Positions 6,017 through 6,130 of a DNA stretch of 6,130 bases are shown here, one piece after another. Source of the stretch: Caldifarciminota bacterium (lineage in GTDB: Bacteria > Hydrothermota > Hydrothermia > S141-80); the NCBI GenBank assembly GCA_015490255.1, contig WFYF01000016.1:1-6130 (forward strand). The letters run 5' to 3'. Position numbers and translations under genes: made by a program. The notes below the pieces were generated by a model. The model did no database searches. It was given only the letters and a program-made list of their open reading frames with translations, and was not told where the DNA came from. Numbering within the stretch: the first letter of the stretch is position 1; each line of letters begins with the position of its first letter.

Positions 6017-6130
6017 CGGGTCCCCTCCGGCGTGTCTTCCAGGAGAATCCCGAGTTCTTTCAGGCGGTTCCGGATCCGGTCCGCCAGGTCAAAGGCCCGC
6101 GCTTTCCGGAGCTCGGTGCGAACCTCCACC
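5998..6130 (-). CDS. cysS: Cysteinyl-tRNA synthetase, C-terminal end (partial)
   Basis: Only the last 43 codons and the TGA stop (5998-6000) are inside the window; the gene continues beyond 6130. The peptide carries the characteristic C-terminal signature of cysteinyl-tRNA synthetase: [16 protein letters not shown], followed by [17 protein letters not shown] and three more residues. The enzyme attaches cysteine to tRNA-Cys in the cytoplasm. The catalytic core (HIGH and KMSKS motifs, zinc site) lies outside. The frame is too short and too close to the edge to show up as a long ORF, but the motif match is strong. Its last 19 bases overlap the HD-GYP gene start in another frame, and the ribosome site for that gene lies within cysS, so the HD-GYP and VanZ-PgpA genes are probably read from the cysS transcript. 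Confidence 0.9.
   Translation of the reverse strand, partial: VEVRTELRKARAFDLADRIRNRLKELGILLEDTPEGTRWRTVL
6022..6028 (-). promoter_or_regulatory. Ribosome binding site setting the HD-GYP start
   Basis: On the minus strand GGAGGGG lies 5 bases before the GTG at 6016, inside the cysS coding sequence. It is a strong Shine-Dalgarno match and fixes the otherwise ambiguous GTG start of the HD-GYP gene. Confidence 0.65.

Noticed and set aside
1..6130. CRISPR array, tRNA/rRNA genes, insertion sequence ends or long direct repeats
   Set aside because: None was visible by reading both strands. Coding sequence accounts for nearly all of the window.

Overview
The window is a compact, bacterial chromosomal segment with five tightly packed protein genes plus the 3' end of a sixth. 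About 4.8 of its 6.1 kb (from roughly 1350 onward) is GC-rich, with GC-rich codon choice, frequent GTG starts and genes that overlap by 4 to 22 bases. Nothing fixes the species. The gene set fits a free-living bacterium with c-di-GMP signalling, phosphatidylglycerol lipids and possibly prenyl-alcohol salvage. The absence of long spacers and the Arg/Glu-rich, Lys-poor proteins are compatible with a streamlined or thermophilic high-GC lineage, but that is inference only. No phage, insertion sequence, CRISPR array, tRNA or rRNA gene was seen.

Layout. Bases 12-1217 (minus strand) hold an unrecognised 401-residue, tryptophan-rich, probably all-beta protein. Its base composition is clearly lower in GC than its neighbours (29 of 60 in 841-900 against 43 of 60 in 2341-2400), and it has its own near-consensus sigma70-type promoter at 1267-1295. 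A short divergent intergenic region (1218-1351) separates it from a plus-strand pair. The first of the pair is a membrane protein fusing a phytol/dolichol-kinase-like domain to a DUF92 (VTE6/TMEM19-like) domain (1352-2698). The second is a small CcmA-like ABC ATPase that overlaps it by 22 bases (2677-3318).

The right half is a minus-strand run read from right to left. The C-terminal end of cysteinyl-tRNA synthetase (5998-6130) overlaps the start of a GAF/HD-GYP c-di-GMP phosphodiesterase (4037-6016). This in turn overlaps, by a GTGA junction, a VanZ-PgpA fusion (3315-4040). The two operons meet tail to tail at 3315-3318, where the stop codons of the ABC ATPase and the VanZ-PgpA gene overlap, leaving no space for a conventional terminator.

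How the genes may work together. The kinase-DUF92 fusion carries both domains known from the plant pathway that converts phytol to phytyl phosphate and then phytyl diphosphate, so it may be a one-polypeptide prenyl-alcohol salvage enzyme. The VanZ-PgpA protein is a candidate lipid-phosphate phosphatase at the same membrane. The HD-GYP protein probably links sensing to c-di-GMP turnover, and it is co-transcribed with a housekeeping tRNA synthetase. The two domain fusions and the compositionally foreign gene with its leader are the most interesting items. No complete new multi-gene defence or mobile system was found.
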